This document shows, piece by piece, positions 14,401 to 26,137 of a stretch of DNA of 64,000 nt (positions within the stretch are counted from its first letter, which is position 1; the number at the start of each line of letters is the position of its first letter). Location: assembly GCA_947561715.1 (NCBI GenBank), contig OX387203.1, forward strand, positions 17,794,001-17,858,000. Direction: 5' to 3'. Made by a program: the position numbers and the translations under genes. A model generated the notes under the pieces. It was not told the origin of the DNA. It saw nothing but the letters and a program-made list of their open reading frames with translations, and searched no databases. The stretch is from Ascidia mentula. Taxonomy: Eukaryota > Chordata > Ascidiacea > Phlebobranchia > Ascidiidae.

Positions 14401-16450
14401 GGCGGACAACTCTCAAAATTACTTAATTCCGCCCAACCTTAGCCACCATAGTTCCAAACATGCATTTTCGTTCGCGAATAAAAAACTAAAAGACATACGC
14501 CAATTTGGATTACACTGCTCGTTTTGTACTGGCATCTAGTATTTGTGTGCAAAATTTCAAGTTGCTTGATACAAAAATGTTCAAATCACAGGCGGACAAC
14601 TCTCAAAATTACTTAATTCCGCCCAACCTTAGCCACCGTAGTTCCAAACATGCATTTTCGTTCGCGAATAAAAAGGTAAAGGACATACGCCAATTTGGTT
14701 TACACTGCTCGTTTTGTACTGGCATCTAGTATTTGTGTGCAAAATTTCAAGTTGCTTGATACAAAAAAGTTCAAATCACAGGCGGACAACTCTCAAATTT
14801 ATTTAATTCCGCCCTACCTTAATAGCCACCATAGTTCCAAACATGCCTTTTCGTTCGCGAATAAAAAACTAAAAGACATACGTCAATTTGGTTTACACTG
14901 TTCGTTTTGTACTGGCATCTAGTATTTGTGTGCAAAATTTCAAGTTGCTTGATACAAAAATGTTCAAATCACAGGCGGACAACTCTCAAAATTACTTAAT
15001 TCCGTCCTACCTTAGCCACCGTAGTTCCAAACATGCATTTTCGTTCGCGAATAAAAAGGTAAAGGACATACGCCAATTTGGTTTACACTGCTCGTTTTGT
15101 ACTGGCATCTAGTATTTGTGTGCAAAATTTCAAGTTGCTTGATACAAAAAAGTTCAAATCACAGGCGGACAACTCTCAAATTTATTTAATTCCGCCCTAC
15201 CTTAATAGCCACCATAGTTCCAAACATGCCTTTTCGTTCGCGAATAAAAAACTAAAAGACATACGCCAATTTGGATTACACTGCTCGTTTTGTACTGGCA
15301 TCTAGTATTTGTGTGCAAAATTTCAAGTTGCTTGATACAAAAATGTTCAAATCACAGGCGGACAACTCTCAAAATTACTTAATTCCGCCCAACCTTAGCC
15401 ACCGTAGTTCCAAACATGCCTTTTCGTTCGCGAATAAAAAACTAAAAGACATACGTCAATTTGGTTTACACTGCTCGTTTTGTACTGGCATCTAGTATTT
15501 GTGTGCAAAATTTCAAGTCGCTTGATACAAAAAAGTTCAAATCACAGGCGGACAACTCTCAAATTTATTTAATTCCGCCCTACCTTAATAGCCACCATAG
15601 TTCCAAACATGCCTTTTCGTTCGCGAATAAAAAACTAAAAGACATACGTCAATTTGGTTTACACTGCTCGTTTTGTACTGGCATCTAGTATTTGTGTGCA
15701 AAATTTCAAGTCGCTTGATGCAAAAATGTTCAAATCACAGGCGGACAACTCTCAAAAGTACTGAATTCCGCCGAACCTTAGCCACCATAGTTCCAAACAT
15801 GCCTTTTCGTTCGCGAATAAAAAACTAAAAAACATAGGCAAATTTGGTTTACACTGCTCGTTTTGTACTGGCATCTAGTATTGGTGTGCAAAATTTCAAG
15901 TCGCTTGATACAAAAAAGTTCAAATCACAGGCGGACAACTCTCAAATTTATTTAATTCCGCCCTACCTTAATAGCCACCATAGTCCCAAACATGCCTTTT
16001 CGTTCGCGAATAAAAAATTAAAGGACATACGCCAATTTGGTTTACACTACTCGTTTTGTACTGCAATCTAATAATTGTGTACAAAATTTCAAGTCGCTTG
16101 ATACAAAAATGTTCAAATCACAGGCGGACAACTCTCAAAATTACTTAATTCCGCCCAACCTTAGCCACCATAGTTCCAAACATGCATTTTCGTTCGCGAA
16201 TAAAAAACTAAAAGACATACGCCAATTTGGATTACACTGCTCGTTTTGTACTGGCATCTAGTATTTGTGTGCAAAATTTCAAGTTGCTTGATACAAAAAT
16301 GTTCAAATCACAGGCGGACAACTCTCAAAATTACTTAATTCCGCCCAACCTTAGCCACCATAGTTCCAAACATGCATTTTCGTTCGCGAATAAAAAGGTA
16401 AAAGACATACGCCAATTTGGTTTGAACTGCTCGTTTTGTACTGGCATCTA
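8392..16450. repeat. Mosaic of 8-, 10- and 23-monomer higher-order repeats
   Basis: Variant monomers recur at 1526 bp (8 monomers; 9541 to 11067, 10494 to 12020), then at 1912 bp (10 monomers; 12783 to 14695, 13932 to 15844). The segment starting at 8392 is repeated at 12783 (4391 bp, 23 monomers). A private variant, PSYL in place of PPNL, is present at 12976 and 14888 but not at the older 8585 copy. This orders the events: that mutation arose before the 10-mer duplication and after the 23-mer duplication. Confidence 0.82.
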
Positions 16451-16796
16451 GTATTTGTGTGCAAAATTTCAAGTTGCTTGATACAAAAATGTTCAAATCA
16501 CAGGCGGACAACTCTCAACATTAATTAATTCCGCCCAACCTTAGCCACCATAGTTCAAAACATGCATTTTCGTTCGCGAATAAAAAACTAAAAGACATAC
16601 GCCAATTTGGATTACACTGCTCGTTTTATACTGGCATCTAGTATTTGTGTGCAAAATTTCAAGTTGCTTGATACAAAAATGTTCAAATCACAGGCGGACA
16701 ACTCTCAAAATTACTTAATTCCGCCCAACCTTAGCCACCATAGTTCCAAACATGCATTTTCGTTCGCGAATAAAAAACTAAAAGACATACGCCAAT

Positions 16797-19700
16797 TTGG
16801 ATTACACTGCTCGTTTTATACTGGCATCTAGTATTTGTGTGCAAAATTTCAAGTCGCTTGATACAAAAATGTTCAAATCACAGGCGGACAACTCTCAAAT
16901 TTATTTAATTCCGCCCAACCTTAATAGCCACCATAGTCCCAAACATGCCTTTTCGTTCGCAAAAAAAAAATTAAAGGACATACGCCAATTTGGTTTACAC
17001 TGCTCGTTTTGTACTGCAATCTAGTAATTGTGTACAAAATTTCAAGTCGCTTGATGCAAAAATGTTCAAATCACAGGCGGACAACTCTCAAAATTACTTA
17101 ATTCCGCCCAACCTTAGCCACCATAGTTCCAAACATGCATTTTCGTTCGCGAATAAAAAACTAAAAGACATACGCCAATTTGGATTACACTGCTCGTTTT
17201 GTACTGGCATCTAGTATTTCTGTGCAAAATTTCAAGTTGCTTGATACAAAAATGTTCAAATCACAGGCGGACAACTCTCAAAATTACTTAATTCCGCCCA
17301 AACTTAGCCACCATAGTAACAAACATGCATTTTCGTTCGCGAATTAAAAGGTAAAAGACATACGCCAATTTGGTTTAAACTGCTCGTTTTGTACTGGCAT
17401 CTAGTATTTGTGTGCAAAATTTCAAGTTGCTTGATACAAAAATGTTCAAATCACAGGCGGACAACTCTCAAAATAACTTAATTCCGCCCAACCTTAGCCA
17501 CCATAGTTCCAAACATGCATTTTCGTTCGCAAATAAAAAACTAAAAGACATACGCCAATTTGGATTACACTGCTCGTTTTATACTGGCATCTAGTATTTG
17601 TATGCAAAATTTCAAGTCGCTTGATACAAAAATGTTCAAATCACAGGCGGACAACTCTCAAAATTACTTAATTCCGCCGAACCTTAGCCACCATAGTTCC
17701 AAACATGCATTTTCGTTCGCGAATAAAAAACTAAAATACATAGGCAAATTTGGTTTACACTGCTCGTTTTGTACTGGCATCTAGTATTTGTGTGCAAAAT
17801 TTCAAGTCGCTTGATGCAAAAATGTTCAAATCACAGGCGGACAACTCTCAAAAGTACTGAATTCCGCCCAACCTTAGCCACCATAGTTCCAAACATGCCT
17901 TTTCGTTCGCGAATAAAAAACTAAAAAACATAGGCAAATTTGGTTTACACTGCTCGTTTTGTACTGGCATCTAGTATTGGTGTGCAAAATTTCAAGTCGC
18001 TTGATACAAAAATGTTCAAATCACAGGCGGACAACTCTCAAATTAATTTAATTCCGCCCTACCTTAATAGCCACCATAGTCCCAAACATGCCTTTTCGTT
18101 CGCGAATAAAAAATTAAAGGACATACGCCAATTTGGTTTACACTGCTCGTTTTGTACTGCAATCTAGTAATTGTGTACAAAATTTCAAGTCGCTTGATAC
18201 AAAAATGTTCAAATCACAGGCGGACAACTCTCAAAATTACTTAATTCCGCCCAACCTTAGCCACCATAGTTCCAAACATGCATTTTTGTTCGCGAATAAA
18301 AAACTAAAAGACATACGCCAATTTGGATTGCACTGCTCGTTTTGTACTGGCATCTAGTATTTGTGTGCAAAATTTCAAGTTGCTTGATACAAAAATGTTC
18401 AAATCACAGGCGGACAACCCTCAAAATTACTTAATTCCGCCCAACCTTAGCCACCATAGTTCCAAACATGCATTTTCGTTCGCGAATAAAAAGGTAAAAG
18501 ACATACGCCAATTTGGTTTGAACTGCTCGTTTTGTACTGGCATCTAGTATTTGTGTGCAAAATTTCAAGTTGCTTGATACAAAAATGTTCAAATCACAGG
18601 CGGACAACTCTCAACATTACTTAATTCCGCCCAACCTTAGCCACCATAGTTCAAAACATGCATTTTCGTTCGCGAATAAAAAACTAAAAGACATACGCCA
18701 ATTTGGATTACACTTCTCGTTTTATACTGGCATCTAGTATTTGTGTGCAAAATTTCAAGTCGCTTGATACAAAAATGTTCAAATCACAGGCGGACAACTC
18801 TCAAAATTACTTAATTCCGCCCAACCTTAGCCACCATAGTTCCAAACATGCATTTTCGTTCGCGAATAAAAAACTAAAAGACATACGCCAATTTGGATTA
18901 CACTGCTCGTTTTATACTGGCATCTAGTATTTGTGTGCAAAATTTCAAGTCGCTTGATACAAAAAAGTTCAAATCACAGGCGGACAACTCTCAAATTTAT
19001 TTAATTCCGCCCTACCTTAATAGCCACCATAGTTCCAAACATGCCTTTTCGTTCGCGAATAAAAAACTAAAAGACATACGTCAATTTGGTTTACACTGCT
19101 CGTTTTGTACTGGCATCTAGTATTTGTGTGCAAAATTTCAAGTCGCTTGATGCAAAAATGTTCAAATCACAGGCGGACAACTCTCAAAAGTACTGAATTC
19201 CGCCGAACCTTAGCCACCATAGTTCCAAACATGCCTTTTCGTTCGCGAACAAAAAACTAAAAAACATAGGCAAATTTGGTTTACACTGCTCGTTTTGTAC
19301 TGGCATCTAGTATTGGTGTGCAAAATTTCAAGTCGCTTGATACAAAAAAGTTCAAATCACAGGCGGACAACTCTCAAATTTATTTAATTCCGCCCTACCT
19401 TAATAGCCACCATAGTCCCAAACATGCCTTTTCGTTCGCGAATAAAAAATTAAAGGACATACGCCAATTTGGTTTACACTGCTCGTTTTGTACTGCAATC
19501 TAGTAATTGTGTACAAAATTTCAAGTCGCTTGATACAAAAATGTTCAAATCACAGGCGGACAACTCTCAAAATTACTTAATTCCGCCCAACCTTAGCCAC
19601 CATAGTTCCAAACATGCATTTTCGTTCGCGAATAAAAAACTAAAAGACATACGCCAATTTGGATTACACTGCTCGTTTTGTACTGGCATCTAGTATTTGT

Positions 19701-22000
19701 GTGCAAAATTTCAAGTTGCTTGATACAAAAATGTTCAAATCACAGGCGGACAACTCTCAAAATTACTTTATTCCGCCCAACCTCAGCCACCATAGTTCCA
19801 AACATGCATTTTCGTTCGCGAATAAAAAGGTAAAAGACATACGCCAATTTGGTTTGAACTGCTCGTTTTGTACTGGCATCTAGTATTTGTGTGCAAAATT
19901 TCAAGTTGCTTGATACAAAAATGTTCAAATCACAGGCGGACAACTCTCAACATTACTCAATTCCGCCCAACCTTAGCCACCATAGTTCAAAACATGCATT
20001 TTAGTTCGCGAATAAAAAACTAAAAGACATACGCCAATTTGGATTACACTTCTCGTTTTATACTGGCATCTAGTATTTGTGTGCAAAATTTCAAGTCGCT
20101 TGATACAAAAATGTTCAAATCACAGGCGGACAACTCTCAAAATTACTTAATTCCGCCCAACCTTAGCCACCATAGTTCCAAACATGCATTTTCGTTCGCG
20201 AATAAAAAACTAAAAGACATACGCCAATTTGGATTACACTGCTCGTTTTATACTGGCATCTAGTATTTGTGTGCAAAATTTCAAGTCGCTTGATACAAAA
20301 ATGTTCAAATCACAGGCGGACAACTCTCAAATTTATTTAATTCCGCCCAACCTTAATAGCCACCATAGTCCCAAACATGCCTTTTCGTTCGCAAAAAAAA
20401 AATTAAAGGACATACGCCAATTTGGTTTACACTGCTCGTTTTGTACTGCAATCTAGTAATTGTGTACAAAATTTCAAGTCGCTTGATGCAAAAATGTTCA
20501 AATCACAGGCGGACAACTCTCAAAATTACTTAATTCCGCCCAACCTTAGCCACCATAGTTCCAAACATGCATTTTCGTTCGCGAATAAAAAACTAAAAGA
20601 CATACGCCAATTTGGATTACACTGCTCGTTTTGTACTGGCATCTAGTATTTCTGTGCAAAATTTCAAGTTGCTTGATACAAAAATGTTCAAATCACAGGC
20701 GGACAACTCTCAAAATTACTTAATTCCGCCCAAACTTAGCCACCATAGTAACAAACATGCATTTTCGTTCGCGAATTAAAAGGTAAAAGACATACGCCAA
20801 TTTGGTTTAAACTGCTCGTTTTGTACTGGCATCTAGTATTTGTGTGCAAAATTTCAAGTTGCTTGATACAAAAATGTTCAAATCACAGGCGGACAACTCT
20901 CAAAATTACTTAATTCCGCCCAACCTTAGCCACCATAGTTCCAAACATGCATTTTCGTTCGCAAATAAAAAACTAAAAGACATACGCCAATTTGGATTAC
21001 ACTGCTCGTTTTATACTTGCATCTAGTATTTGTGTGCAAAATTTCAAGTCGCTTGATACAAAAATGTTCAAATCACAGGCGGACAACTCTCAAAATTACT
21101 TAATTCCGCCGAACCTTAGCCACCATAGTTCCAAACATGCCTTTTCGTTCGCGAATAAAAAACTAAAATACATAGGCAAATTTGGTTTACACTGCTCGTT
21201 TTGTACTGGCATCTAGTATTTGTGTGCAAAATTTCAAGTCGCTTGATGCAAAAATGTTCAAATCACAGGCGGACAACTCTCAAAAGTACTGAATTCCGCC
21301 CAATCTTAGACACCATAGTTCCAAACATGCCTTTTCGTTCGCGAATAAAAAACTAAAAAACTTAGGAAAATTTGGTTTACACTGCTCGTTTTGTACTGGC
21401 ATCTAGTATTGGTGTGCAAAATTTCAAGTCGCTTGATACAAAAATGTTCAAATCACAGGCGGACAACTCTCAAATTTATTTAATTCCGCCCTACCTTAAT
21501 AGCCACCATAGTCCCAAACATGCCTTTTCGTTCGCGAATAAAAAATTAAAGGACATACGCCAATTTGGTTTACACTGCTCGTTTTGTACTGCAATCTAGT
21601 AATTGTGTACAAAATTTCAAGTCGCTTGATACAAAAATGTTCAAATCACAGGCGGACAACTCTCAAAATTACTTAATTCCGCCCAACCTTAGCCACCATA
21701 GTTCCAAACATGCATATTTGTTCGCGAATAAAAAACTAAAAGACATACGCCAATTTGGATTACACTGCTCGTTTTATACTGTCATCTAGTATTTGTGTGC
21801 AAAATTTCAAGTCGCTTGATACAAAACATGTTCAAATCACAGGCGGACAACTCCCAAATTTATTTAATTCCGCCCTACCTTAACAGCCACCATAGTTCCA
21901 AACATGCCTTTTCGTTCGCGAATAAAAAACTAAAAAACATAGGCAAATTTGGTTTACACTGCTCGTTTTGTACTGGCATCTAGTATTTGTGTGCAAAATT
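16797..22000. repeat. Higher-order repeat, 18 monomers (3432 bp)
   Basis: Monomers at 16797, 16990 and 17940 recur at 20229, 20422 and 21372, a spacing of 3432 bp or 18 monomers. Private variants shared by the pair include ATTTCTGTGC near 17216 and 20649 and the odd monomer with CATAGTAACAAAC near 17313 and 20745. Copies differ at more sites than in the 12-mer block, so this duplication looks older. Confidence 0.78.
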
Positions 22001-22199
22001 TCAAGTCGCTTGATGCAAAAATGTTCAAATCACAGGCGGACAACTCTCAAAAGTACTGAATTCCGCCGAACCTTAGCCACCATAGTTCCAAACATGCCTT
22101 TTCGTTCGCGAATAAAAAACTAAAAAACATAGGCAAATTTGGTTTACACTGCTCGTTTTGTACTGGCATCTAGTATTGGTGTGCAAAATTTCAAGTCGC

Positions 22200-24096
22200 T
22201 TGATACAAAAATGTTCAAATCACAGGCGGACAACTCTCAAAATTTCTTAATTCCAGCCAACCTTAGCCACCATAGTTTCAAACATGCGTTTTCGTTCGTG
22301 AATAAAAACTAAAAGACATACGCCAATTTGGTTTACACTGCTCGTTTTTTACTGGCATCTAGTATTTGAGTGCAAAATTTCAAGTCGTCTGATATAAAAA
22401 TGATCAAATCACAGGCGGACAACTCTCAAAATTACTTAATTCCGCCCAACCTTAGCCACCATAGTTCCAAACATGCATTTTCGTTCGCGAATAAAAAGGT
22501 AAAAGACATACGCCAATTTGGTTTAAACTGCTCGTTTTGTACTGGCATCTAGTATTTGTGTGCAAAATTTCAAGTTGCTTGATACAAAAATGTTCAAATC
22601 ACAGGCGGACAACTCTCAAAATTACTTAATTCCGCCCAACCTTAGCCACCATAGTTCCAAACATACATTTTCGTTCGCGAATAAAAAACTAAAAGACATA
22701 CGCCAATTTGGATTGCACTGCTCGTTTTATACTGGCATCTAGTATTTGTGTGCAAAATTTCAAGTCGCTTGATACAAAAATGTTCAAATCACAGGCGGAC
22801 AACTCTCAAAATTACTTAATTCCGCCCAACCTTAGCCACCATAGTTCCAAACATGCATTTTCGTTCGCGAATAAAAAACTAAATGACATACGCGAATTTG
22901 GATTACACTGCTCGTTTTATACTGGCATCTAGTATTTGTGTGCAAAATTTCAAGTCGCTTGATACAAAAATGTTCAAATCACAGGCGGACAACTCTCAAA
23001 TTTATTTAATTCCGCCCAACCTTAATAGCCACCATAGTCCCAAACATGCCTTTTCGTTCGCGAATAAAAAATTAAAGGACATACGCCAATTTGGTTTACA
23101 CTGCTCGTTTTGTACTGCAATCTAGTAATTGTGTACAAAATTTCAAGTCGCTTAATACAAAAATGTTCAAATCACCGGCGGACAACTCTCAAAATTATTT
23201 AATTCCGCCCAACCTTAGCCACCATAGTTTCAAACATGCGTTTTCGTTCGTGAATAAAAACTAACAGACATACGCCAATTTGGTTTACACTGCTAGTTTT
23301 GTACTAGCATCCAGTATTTGTGTGGAAAATTTCAAGTTGCCTGATATAAAAATTTTCAAATCACAGGCGGGCAACTCTCAAAATTACCTAATTCCCCACA
23401 ACCTTTCCACCATAGTGTCAAACATGCGTTTTCGTTCGCGAAGAAATAAAAAACTAAAACACATAGGCCAATTTGGTTTTCACTGCTCGTTTTGTACTGC
23501 CATCTAGTATTTGTGTGCAAAATTTCATGTCGCTTGATATAAAAATGTTTAAATCACAGGCGGACAACTCTCAAAATTACTTAATTCCGCCCAAACTTAG
23601 CCACCATAGTTTCAAACATGCGTTTTCGTTCGGGAATAAAAAACTAAAGGACATAAGCCAATTTGGTTTTCACTGTCCGTTTTGTACTGCCATCTAGTAT
23701 TTGTGTGCAAAATTTCAAGTCGCTTGATACAAAAATGTTCAAATCACAGGCGGACAACTCTCAAAATTATTTAATTCCGCCCAACCTTAGCCACCATAGT
23801 TTCAAACATGCGTTTTCGTTCGTGAATAAAAACTAACAGACATACGCCAATTTGGTTTACACTGCTCGTTTTGTACTGCAATCTAGTAATTGTGTGCAAA
23901 ATTTCAAGTCGCTTGATAAAAAAATGTTCAAATCTTAGGCGGACAACTTTCAAAATTACTTAATTCCGCCCAACTTTAGCCACCATAGTTTCAAACATGC
24001 GTTTTCGTTCGGGAATAAAAAACTAAAGGACATACGCCAATTTGGTTTTCACTGCTTGTTTTGTTCTGCCATCTAGTATTTGTGTGCAAAATTTCA
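22200..24096. repeat. Diverged right edge of the left satellite array
   Basis: From about 22.2 kb monomers accumulate private changes: lost or gained A residues, TTTCAAACATGCG in place of TTCCAAACATGC, GTGAATAAAAACT, and CCTGATATAAAAAT in place of the usual CTTGATACAAAAAT. No higher-order period is visible. Divergence rising toward an array boundary is the usual result when homogenisation by unequal exchange weakens at the edge. The same variant bases (CTGATATAAAAATG, GTGTCAAACATGCG) reappear in the right-hand array after 61346. Confidence 0.85.
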
Positions 24097-24757
24097 GAAT
24101 TAAGAAATTAATGTTCTAAGTAACGTTAATCACAAACAGGGCTTCCATTTTTTCTGCATGTCGAACATCATGAGAAAAAATTGTCGTGCGTGTCTAATAG
24201 TGAAAATTTCGTATCTGGTGATTAACGCATGAGAACTCCAGGCTTATTTCGATTATGTGATTCTTGTACTTACATAAGTTTGGTATACACGTTAAAATAA
24301 CCCCAAAACATTTATAATCCTTACATGTTTTAAGCTGCTATAATGGTACTTGTTTCGTAACAATACAACGTATGTTCGGTAACAATGCCACGTGTTCGGT
24401 AACAATGCCACGTGTTCGGTAACAATGTTTAGTTTTGGGTTTAATGCGCTGATTCACTGAACGGTAAAGCAAGTTTTCGCTAGTTTTGCATGGATTTTGT
24501 CCAAAAATTTATTGCGGTTGCGTTTATTAGCCATGTAAACAGACAAATTTATTTCAGGTGGGGAACCCAAACGATGATGCCATTAAGTTTTCAACACTAC
24601 GTTCACTGTTCAGTTACAAGCTGCTTTTTCATAGTGAATAAAAATACAAATCTCTCCACAAAAGTTGGTTGCGTTTTGAAATTTAACGACTTATACTGGC
24701 ACGAACATCTTCGAACCACTTTCCAACCAGCATGTACGGCAAAAAATTGTCAAATAA
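24097..24757. other. Satellite-to-unique junction and 3' flank of the lectin-like gene
   Basis: Unique A+T-rich sequence. On the minus strand it is the 3' flank of the terminal exon that ends at 24758, and an AATAAA on minus at about 24548-24553 could serve as its poly(A) signal. A plus-strand open frame at 24490-24771 gives a 93-residue product that I do not recognise; its end overlaps the minus-strand terminal exon. I see nothing else except the CACGTG tandem repeat listed separately. Confidence 0.6.
24373..24429. repeat. Three tandem 20-bp repeats with CACGTG cores
   Basis: TGTTCGGTAACAATGCCACG is repeated at 24373, 24393 and 24413 (the last partial). Each junction creates the palindrome CACGTG, an E-box core. 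A looser version of the same arrangement (GGTAATAATGGCACGTGTTACGTAACAATG-like) occurs at about 43478-43545 in a receptor intron, so this may be part of a dispersed repeat and not a local control element. Confidence 0.6.
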
Positions 24758-24791
24758 CTACATGTTTATAAGAGAATCGTTGCCGTCCAAT
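24758..24791 (-). CDS. Terminal exon of lectin-like membrane protein (cytoplasmic tail)
   Basis: Short 3' exon predicted on the minus strand. A TTATCTTTTTTCGAAG acceptor precedes 24791. The exon enters in phase 2, matching the phase-2 end of the transmembrane exon at 25019, and reads ten codons (LDGNDSLINM) before TAG at 24758-24760. The joined tail would be only about 15 residues beyond the membrane segment and has no obvious signalling motif. The phase match and good polypyrimidine tract support it, but the exon is too short to be certain; other acceptors downstream are possible. Confidence 0.5.
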
Positions 24792-25018
24792 CTTCGAAAA
24801 AAGATAACTAGTAAGATCAATGTGAATGTTGCAAGATTGGCGATAAGTTAATTTATGGACTTTTGTAGATAACAATAGTGTTGGTCTCCTCATGTTACTG
24901 CATATCGGTAACTTAAAATTTATTCACGCCGAACAGTGGCGTCGCGTGTCGAACACTTAGATTGTCGAAAAAGGCATAAATCGACACCTTGATCATAAGC
25001 AGCAACACACAGACTTAC

Positions 25019-25148
25019 ATATGTTTTGCACGCGACCAGAAGCAGATGAACCCAATGACAACAGCAGCAATAATAATGACATCAAGTTCCAAAGAGGCTA
25101 TGTTCATGATGGTAGGGTCGTGACTGTATTGGATTGCATCTGACGAAC
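25019..25148 (-). CDS. Transmembrane exon of a C-type lectin-like membrane protein
   Basis: An exon of 130 bp with acceptor ATTCTCACAG before 25148 and donor AT|GTAAGTCTG after 25019. It has no start codon, so a simple ORF search misses it. It encodes a short extracellular stem, then a single hydrophobic segment LDVIIIAAVVIGFICFW followed by basic SRAKH, the pattern of a type I membrane anchor (positive-inside). It enters in phase 1, exactly the phase left by the lectin-like exon ending at 27401, so the two join in frame as QQKPA-G-SSDA. The acceptor is immediately next to the TIR element at 25159. Confidence 0.78.
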
Positions 25149-25158
25149 CTGTGAGAAT

Positions 25159-26137
25159 TAGGGGAGACCGGGGATAGCTCGGACGGTTTTGGAAAAATTG
25201 CTCATATTTTTTTAAAATTATGAACTACATTCTTAAATTTTATTTTGTTGTAACTAGTAAAGCATTACTCAAAAAACAAAAGGGTTTTGGTTCGTTTTAG
25301 CTCACTAAAAATGCCCATTCAGCCAATTTTTTAAACAGGTCTCAAATGTCCGATGTCACCCCGGTACCGGGGTAACATCGGACATGACCGGGGATATCTC
25401 GGACAGCAAGTTTTAAACAGACGTTTGTTTGTTTATTTAACAAATATCTAAAATCAAACTTGGCGCAATATCACCATTGGGGCATTAGCGCATGTAATAT
25501 CATTCAAGCTTTCAGGAATCGGGGCGTGGCCACTTATCGTTTCGACCCTTCCATACGTTCATGCTTTGGGTAACTCGTGTACTTTTACGACAGCACGGAT
25601 ATTATAGATTTTCGGGTCAACAAACGATGTTTTATCTTTGGGGCTTTTTTTTACTGCCAAAATTCGATTATTTCATACAGCTTCTGTATATTCTCTTCTA
25701 TGACCTGATAATTTTTCATAAAACTCAAAAAGTATGGTCTTCTGGCGATTTCTTGCCATGATGTCCGAAGTATCCCCGACCACGTGACGAAACAGAAATT
25801 ATTAAAATATGGCCTTATTTTTAAAGGTTACACAAAATCACCATTGGCCTATCCAAGAATACACATATGAATATGCAATCACCCAAAAATTACTGCATTT
25901 TGATTAACTGTGACTGATATATAGCCTTACACATACAAATTGAAAAACTTGGTTTCACTGATAAATTGACTTTTTCGATTATAATTTTTTAAGCAGACAT
26001 GATTTAATTCCAAAGTTCCTGTTAACGTTTGATGGAGACATAAAGCTTTTGAATCAGTGTCTTAACAATACCTGATTGTGACGTAAAATACCTGGTCCGA
26101 AGTATCCCCGTGTCCGAGGTATCCCCGGTCTCCCCTA
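25159..26137. mobile_element. Non-autonomous TIR element (MITE-like), 979 bp
   Basis: The ends are inverted: GGGGAGACCGGGGATA at 25161 and its near-perfect complement at 26112-26135, together 24 bp with one mismatch. Both ends are flanked by TA, as in a TA target duplication of Tc1/mariner-like transposition. Related CCGGGGATA...TCGGAC blocks recur inside (about 25363-25410) and in inverted sense at 25762-25785 and 26095-26112, as subterminal repeats. No transposase frame is visible; a 66-codon frame at 25561 is unrecognised. It lies in the intron between the lectin-like and transmembrane exons. Confidence 0.85.

Larger units (their letters stand above)
1..24096. repeat. 190-bp satellite, left array (about 126 monomers)
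   Basis: Head-to-tail repeats with a 190-bp or 193-bp monomer run from the first base to 24096, where homology stops inside a monomer at ATTTCA. Landmarks in each unit are CATCTAGTATTTGTGTGCAA, AATCACAGGCGGACAACTCT, the AT-rich TTAATTCCGCC block, and CGTTCGCGAATAAAAAAC. The 3-bp length class comes from an extra AAT in CCTTAATAGCC versus CCTTAGCC; single-base changes in A-runs give other lengths. Each monomer contains an open frame of about 74 codons that overlaps the next one by 35 bases. I treat this as a by-product, because some monomers carry TGA or a frameshift at fixed variant positions. The array continues off the left edge. Confidence 0.97.

Noticed and set aside
29..23953. Over a hundred 60-101 codon open frames across the left array
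   Set aside because: All are the same satellite read in one frame, frequently starting at GTG or TTG, with overlapping copies and amplified stops or frameshifts. They are repeat by-products and are not listed as genes.
1..24096. CRISPR array
   Set aside because: Units are contiguous, 190 bp long and similar along their whole length, with no unique spacers. The window is eukaryotic.
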